The notes under the pieces: model-generated | The model's input: the letters and a program-made list of their open reading frames with translations, nothing else | Databases searched by the model: none | Told to the model about the DNA's origin: nothing | Shown: positions 59,401 to 64,000 of the stretch, one piece after another | Layout of the letters: every line of letters starts with the position of its first letter | Numbering within the stretch: position 1 is the first letter of the stretch | From: Trichomonas vaginalis G3 | Lineage: Eukaryota; Parabasalia; Trichomonadida; Trichomonadidae | Direction of reading: 5' to 3' | DNA: 64,000 nt | NCBI RefSeq assembly: GCF_026262505.1 | Contig: NC_067206.1 | Coordinates: 15,186,205 to 15,250,204, forward strand | Translations under genes and position numbers: made by a program

Positions 59401-60262
59401 TAATAAGTGCTATTTTTGCAACATTTTTTCTCGAATCCCATTGATGTTAATGAATTATATTCTTGTGATTTACTAATTTTTAATTGATACATATCAAAAA
59501 TGGCAAATTGAAAACATCTGTGGGTGGATCAACATTTACAACCTTTAAATCAATATCATTGAAACATTTAATTATATCAACTGAATGAAATTCCCTTCTT
59601 TTATATTTAATAACAAAAGAATATAAATTCAGATTGAATTTCCTTGCTATATAAAGGTAGAAACTTAAACAATGAACATCTTGGTTAGAATGAAGTAGAA
59701 TTACATTCTTTTGATATCTAATTGTTAATTTCATAAAAAAGTAATTTTCAGATTTAAAAAAGTGAAAACCTTATTTATTAATAATTATTTAATTTGTTAA
59801 TTAGAAAAAGAATTAATGAAAAATGATGTAATTAAAATAGTTAAAAGATGATGAAACGATGAATAACAATGAAATTAGAAATATTACGATGCGATAGTAT
59901 TAATATAGAAAAATCGAGTATGAGACAAAAGAATTTTATAAATTAAATTTAATATATTGATAACAAGATATGGTCATCGTTGAGATTGATAATATAGGTA
60001 GTAATTATGAAAAAATATAAGAGATGGATAACAATTTTATAAGAAATTGACTTGATATTTAGAGATTCTTTTAAATCATACGGCAATCATAGTTTACTAT
60101 GATTCAAAATAGATTTAAATGACAAATATATTATTATTAGATATGTAAACATGTCAGATATCTTTAATTTTAGTAATATTTTTTAATTTTCCTATAATAA
60201 CTTATTTAATCATCTTCAATATTCTTCTTTCTTTTTTCTATTCATTATTCATTTATTTATTT
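56483..60262 (-). mobile_element. Mutator-like DNA transposon with 326-bp inverted ends
   Basis: The ends 56483-56808 and 59937-60262 are near-perfect complements (AATAAATAAATGAATAATGA outermost). Long inverted ends and a MULE transposase gene between them identify the family. No clear 9-10 bp duplication was seen at the edges, so the exact ends are uncertain. Confidence 0.8.
56910..59734 (-). pseudogene. Mutator-like (MULE) transposase, disrupted
   Basis: The main open part covers 56910-58859. Counted from 58715 it has a Cys/His zinc-binding region (YYCAKKKRC, then HRCPKH near 152-157) and a MULE catalytic core: D284 (LFIDGTFKV), D354 (ITTDFEAAL), C/H pair (GCIFHY, 375-380) and E464 (NNGVESFN). 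In the same frame upstream, after a TGA at 58860-58862, is a 141-residue acidic part with a 15-residue repeat (SLQSIERNQNLTNQE) present about three times. A further in-frame stop lies near 59390, and the first 84 codons (59480-59734) are in another frame. So the gene has about three disruptions and is probably inactive. Confidence 0.75.
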
Positions 60263-60353
60263 GTTGTAAACGAAAACGATAAAAACGGTTTGACAGAAAA
60301 GTGACACTTTACATGGCAAAAAATAGAGCCTTACTTTTGAGATACTTGAGATT

Positions 60354-60410
60354 GAAACTGAATCTTATGAGGCGGTGATCTTGAATCACTACCTCATAAG
60401 GTTCAGTTTC
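60354..60410. repeat. Single A-type hairpin
   Basis: GAAACTGAATCTTATGAGGC arms around a short loop, with the GAGG.../...CCTC core of family A. It stands alone in the repeat block that also contains an ACGAAAACGATAAAAACGG sequence shared with 63313-63340. Confidence 0.75.
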
Positions 60411-60479
60411 ATATAAAATTTGTTGCAATTTGTTATTCTTTTGCAATTATTTCTTATAAGATTTTACATCTTTTAGCGG

Positions 60480-60790
60480 GTAATGTTTTGTAATGCATGA
60501 AAAATAGCGTGACTTCATTTTTGACAGTTTACAAATGTAAAGTGTTGCATCCTTAAAAACTTGGAAATATATACATTCATGAATTATCTTGTATATTAAT
60601 TGAAAATCCATAAAACCCTAACAATATTTTTTCTTAAAAAAACTATAAAAATATAAATAAAATTAATCGTTAAATAAAAATATTTGATATTAGAATTTTA
60701 TTGGAAAAATAAAAAACTTAATATTTTAAAGAAATACTTAAATACTTGAATGTTTTAACTTTTACATTATCATATAGACTCTCAAATTAT
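60480..60790 (-). repeat. Transposon end repeat, inverted copy of 4446-4745
   Basis: About 300 bases complementary to the copy near the left edge of the window, starting GCATGAAAAATAGCGTGAC. It runs straight into the next hairpin group. Confidence 0.75.
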
Positions 60791-60794
60791 TAGC

Positions 60795-60990
60795 CATTTT
60801 GGCTGAGAACTATGGTCTGCGAGGTACATAGATAGAATCAGTACCTCGCAGACTATAGTTCTCTATATGGCGCCGAAAATTTTTGGTGAAATGTCGTCGC
60901 ATTTCACCAAAATTTTTCGGCGCCATAGGAAGAATTGGAGGGTGTGAGATACTATTACATGCTATAGTACTCACACCCTCCAACTCCCAA
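60795..60990. repeat. Hairpin triplet (A-B-A)
   Basis: Hairpins at 60803-60863 (GTCTGCGAGGTACAT arms), 60868-60927 (GGCGCCGAAAATTTTTGGTG arms) and 60931-60990 (GGAGGGTGTGAGATAC arms). A diverged version of the 250-bp unit at 63452-64000, flanked by partial remains of the same outer inverted repeat (TTAGCCATTTTGGCT). Confidence 0.85.
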
Positions 60991-61081
60991 TCAAAATCGC
61001 ATAAAATTTGCTACTTATCTTCAGATTACCTCCCATTATAAAATATATCATTGCTATCTCATCGTACTATACTTCCACCCT

Positions 61082-61553
61082 ATTGTATTTAAAAATATAA
61101 AATTTTTTGATAATATATTTTTATATCTTGAATTTTCAAACAATATATTCACAGATAATATAATGGGAAATCTATCTCAACCTAGCCTTAAAGTACCAAA
61201 CTCCTGCTTGCATTCTCACTCACAAATATTAAACATCCATCTCCAAAAAACTAAATTCTTCACAATTTTTTTTAAAATTGAGAACATAAAAAACGTATGC
61301 ATTCAATAATTTAAGATACTAACAAATATTACAAACTTCAAAATAGCAGATATTAACGTTTTCCAATTAAAAAAATATCATTTTGCTTTTCAAATCGAAC
61401 ATAAATCTTAAATATTTTTAATTAATATCTGATTTACAGCATTATTATCCATTTATAAATCTGACAAATAAATGACAAAACCATCAGAAATAGTGTCACT
61501 TTTTGTCAAAAGTGAAGTCACACTATTTTTCATGCACAACATAGCTGGGTATG
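61082..61553 (+). repeat. About 460-bp inverted repeat, left arm (partner 62851-63308)
   Basis: Complement of 62851-63308 with small differences. The two arms enclose the long hairpin array and a small reading frame, so 61082-63308 is likely one 2.2-kb foldback-type transposon. The arms are distantly related to 4317-4445. Confidence 0.8.
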
Positions 61554-62418
61554 TTTGTTATCATGTATATATTATAAATATCTACACGATAACGAACATT
61601 CCTCGCTAAATTGCTGAGAAACTTTGAGGAAATGTCGAACAATTTCCTCAAAGTTTCTCAGATTTATATAGATCACTAGAGTCCCCTAGGCACTGATTCC
61701 GGTTCAGTACCTAGGAGGCTCTAGTTCTCTAACGAACTGATAAAATGTTTTTAAATTTTTGGATATTGCTACCTGTCAAGCACTGACTTCAAGTCAGTAC
61801 CTCACAGGTAGCAATTACATTGAAAGATGGGAGAAACTTTGTCCGAATGTTAAACTATTCGGACAAAGTTTCTCCCATTTGTAGTGGAGATGGAAGGCTT
61901 TGAGGTATATTATATTAATGTATACCCCAAAGCCTTCCATCTCCACTTGAAAGTTCCAAAACTTTGGGTTAATAGTTTGCAATTAACCAAAGTTTTGGAA
62001 CTTTCTAGAAGGAATTGCAGGGTAAGAGGTACATATTCATACTATGTACCTCTTACCCTCCAATTCCTTCCTTAACATAAACAAATTTGGAGTTAATTGT
62101 TTGCAATTAACTCCGGGTTTGTTGACCTCCAAATGAAAATGAAAGGGTAAGAGGTATATAGTGACCCTATATGCCTCTTACCCTTTCATTCTCATTAATT
62201 ATGGGAGAAACTTTGGCCAAATGTTAAATTATTCGACCAAAGTTTCTCCCATTTTTTGAAGGGATTGGAGGCTATGAGATACTGATGCAATGTCAGTACC
62301 TCATGGCTTCCAATTCCATCCTGAAACTGATCAAAGTGGACCTTACATGCATTTGAAATTTGCCATGTAAAGTCCACTTTTTAAGAGAGAGGATTTGACT
62401 GCGTCAAATCCTCTTTTT
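61554..62418. repeat. Longest hairpin array, about fourteen units with alternating A and B
   Basis: Hairpins at about 61556-61605, 61613-61661, 61674-61728, 61761-61817, 61826-61881, 61884-61947, 61950-62006, 62007-62072, 62077-62124, 62131-62196, 62201-62252, 62256-62322, 62329-62382 and 62385-62418. A units start at 61761, 61884, 62007, 62131 and 62256 (steps 123, 123, 124, 125). B units start at 61826, 61950, 62077, 62201 and 62329. Stem sequences differ from unit to unit, yet each is almost perfectly self-complementary. Confidence 0.9.
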
Positions 62419-62419
62419 C

Positions 62420-62668
62420 GTTTACGAGATGAACAATATTTTGTCGTCTTGATTTCAATATTTTCTCGATAAAAATTTGAAAATTTGATAATAATATGTG
62501 AGTTTTTCAAATCTTTTATAATACGTATCTCATACATATTGTTTTAAACATACCTTTAGGCGAAAGACATGAAGAAAAGCAATGCATAGAGATTTTGTTT
62601 CCATTAACGGACAAAAATAATTGTGTGTCATAATATGCGCAAATATGCGACAAAAAATAATCTCTACC
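62420..62668 (-). repeat. Long inverted repeat, right arm (partner 55787-56135)
   Basis: See the left arm. The same sequence begins the small reading frame at 62623. Confidence 0.75.
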
Positions 62669-62862
62669 ATTTGCATAGAGCCTCAAGAAAATTAGTCGAT
62701 ATTGAATGGCTCAAAAAATCTGTTGATGAAGTTAATGCTGGTAAGAAACTGAAGGAAGTTTGTAAACAAGCCAAATTAAATAATGGAACTTACAGAGAAA
62801 TTTCAAAATCAATGTTCAAAAAGTTGGCAAATGAACATAATTTGGAATTATGTTGTGCATGA
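62623..62862 (+). CDS. Small basic reading frame, possible transposase remnant
   Basis: 79 codons with a helical, HTH-like middle (KKLKEVCKQAKLNNGTYREI). The stop codon abuts the right arm of the 61082-63308 repeat, as in the frame at 4743-4973. It may be the surviving end of the element's transposase. No family match is claimed. Confidence 0.35.
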   Translation: MCHNMRKYATKNNLYHLHRASRKLVDIEWLKKSVDEVNAGKKLKEVCKQAKLNNGTYREISKSMFKKLANEHNLELCCA

Positions 62863-63308
62863 AAAATAGTGTGACTTCACTTTTGACAAAAAGTGACACT
62901 ATTTCTGATGGTTTTGTCATTTATTTGTCAGATTTATAAATGGATAATAATGCTGTAAATCAGATATTAATTAAAAATATTTAAGATTTATGTTCGATTT
63001 GAAAAGCAAAATGATATTTTTTTAATTGGAAAACGTTAATATCTGCTATTTTGAAGTTTGTAATATTTGTTAGTATCTTAAATTATTGAATGCATACGTT
63101 TTTTATGTTCTCAATTTTAAAAAAAATTGTGAAGAATTTAGTTTTTTGGAGATGGATGTTTAATATTTGTGAGTGAGAATGCAAGCAGGAGTTTGGTACT
63201 TTAAGGCTAGGTTGAGATAGATTTCCCATTATATTATCTGTGAATATATTGTTTGAAAATTCAAGATATAAAAATATATTATCAAAAAATTTTATATTTT
63301 TAAATACT
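62851..63308 (-). repeat. About 460-bp inverted repeat, right arm (partner 61082-61553)
   Basis: Complement of the left arm; starts GCATGAAAAATAGTGTGAC and ends in the ATATTATCAAAAAATTTTAT stretch. Confidence 0.8.
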
Positions 63309-63451
63309 GTTATATACGAAAACGATAAAAACGGTTTGACAGAAAAGTGACAACTTTACGTGTCAAAAATATAAAAAGTGATATTTTATTCATCATTATC
63401 TTCTTCATAATTTATTTCATATTCTTCGTCTTACCAACAAAAGATGGGAAT

Positions 63452-64000
63452 GTGAACAATTGCGGGCAATTTTTTAGCCATTTTGGCTTGGAACTAGAGC
63501 CTGCGAGGTACATGGATAGTATCAGTACCTCACAGGCTCTAGTTCTCTATATGGCGCCGAGAAATTTTGGTGAAATGTGGTCGCATTTCACCAAAATTTT
63601 TTCGGCGCCATAGGATGAATTGGAGGGTGAGAGATATTATTTCATACAATACTACTCTCACCCTCCAATTCCAAGCCAAAATGGCTAAAAATTGCCCGCA
63701 ATGTGAACAATTGCGGGCAATTTTTAGCCATTTTGGCTTGGAACTAGAGCCTGCGAGGTACATGGATAGTATCAGTACCTCACAGGCTCTAGTTCTCTAT
63801 ATGGCGCCGAGAAATTTTGGTGAAATGTGGTCGCATTTCACCAAAATTTTTTCGGCGCCATAGGATGAATTGGAGGGTGAGAGATATTATTTCATACAAT
63901 ACTACTCTCACCCTCCAATTCCCAGCCAAAATGGCTAAAAATTGCCCGCAATGTGAACAATTGCGGGCAATTTTTAGCCATTTTGGCTTGGAACTAGAGC
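63452..64000 (+). repeat. Tandem 250-bp composite units, each an inverted repeat holding three hairpins
   Basis: Units start GTGAACAATTGCGGGCAATT at 63452, 63703 and 63953 (the last runs off the edge). Each is bounded by TTGCGGGCAATTTTTAGCC and its complement and contains hairpins A (GCCTGCGAGGTACATGG arms), B (GGCGCCGAGAAATTTTGGTG arms) and A (GGAGGGTGAGAGATA arms). The copies are almost identical. Confidence 0.9.

Noticed and set aside
63452-64000. CRISPR array
   Set aside because: The repeats are self-complementary hairpins of 50-65 bases without unique spacers between constant repeats, no cas genes are present and the genome is eukaryotic.

Overview
The window looks like genomic DNA of a parabasalid, most likely Trichomonas vaginalis or a close relative. 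The reasons are AT-rich intergenic DNA, no visible introns, the Trichomonas-type initiator (TCA+1 Py T/A) 10-15 bases before two transposase starts (1208-1212 and 54269-54273), and a density of Maverick/Polinton, Mutator-like, IS3-like, hAT-like and TTAA-targeting elements typical of that genome. No ordinary host housekeeping gene was recognised. Everything that could be named belongs to a mobile element or to repeats.

Layout. 1-6.9 kb: a transposase gene running off the left edge (minus strand), an IS3-like transposon with two overlapping frames (3073-4043), repeat ends, and a non-autonomous IS3-like element (5361-6306) holding an array of perfect hairpins. 6,888-49,169: a Maverick (Polinton) locus of about 42.3 kb with 306-bp inverted ends and a perfect 6-bp target duplication (TATTTG). 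It is composite: a left part (copy 1, 6,888-16,009), a heavily broken 6-kb fold-back copy (copy 2, 16,789-22,920), 2.1 kb of other DNA with a TTAA element, and a longer copy (copy 3, 25,814-49,169) that supplies the right half. A 780-bp segment R lies directly before copies 2 and 3. 49.2-54.6 kb: right flank of the interrupted gene, long hairpin arrays, and an IS3-like transposon with an intact transposase (53,287-54,261) split by an hAT-like element. 54.6-64 kb: a Mutator-like MITE with 121-bp tandem repeats, a Mutator-like transposon with a broken transposase, nested inverted repeats, and further hairpin arrays up to the right edge.

The Maverick carries the expected replication and virion set: protein-primed DNA polymerase B, rve integrase, packaging ATPase, double-jelly-roll major capsid candidate and a penton-like minor capsid candidate. 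It also carries accessories: a Dam-like N6-adenine methyltransferase, a large protein with a phage-type tail-collar C-terminus, proline/lysine-rich repeat proteins and about a dozen small unknown proteins. Genes sit in divergent pairs separated by 16-40 bases, with short shared upstream motifs unlike the host initiator. Copies 1 and 3 are nearly identical, so the duplication is young.

The most unusual structure is outside the Maverick: several arrays of near-perfect hairpins with a steady pitch of about 62 bases, alternating between two families (A with GAGGTAC/GTACCTC next to the loop, B with a GAAACTTTG-type arm). They occur inside several unrelated DNA transposons. I know of no described element that matches them.
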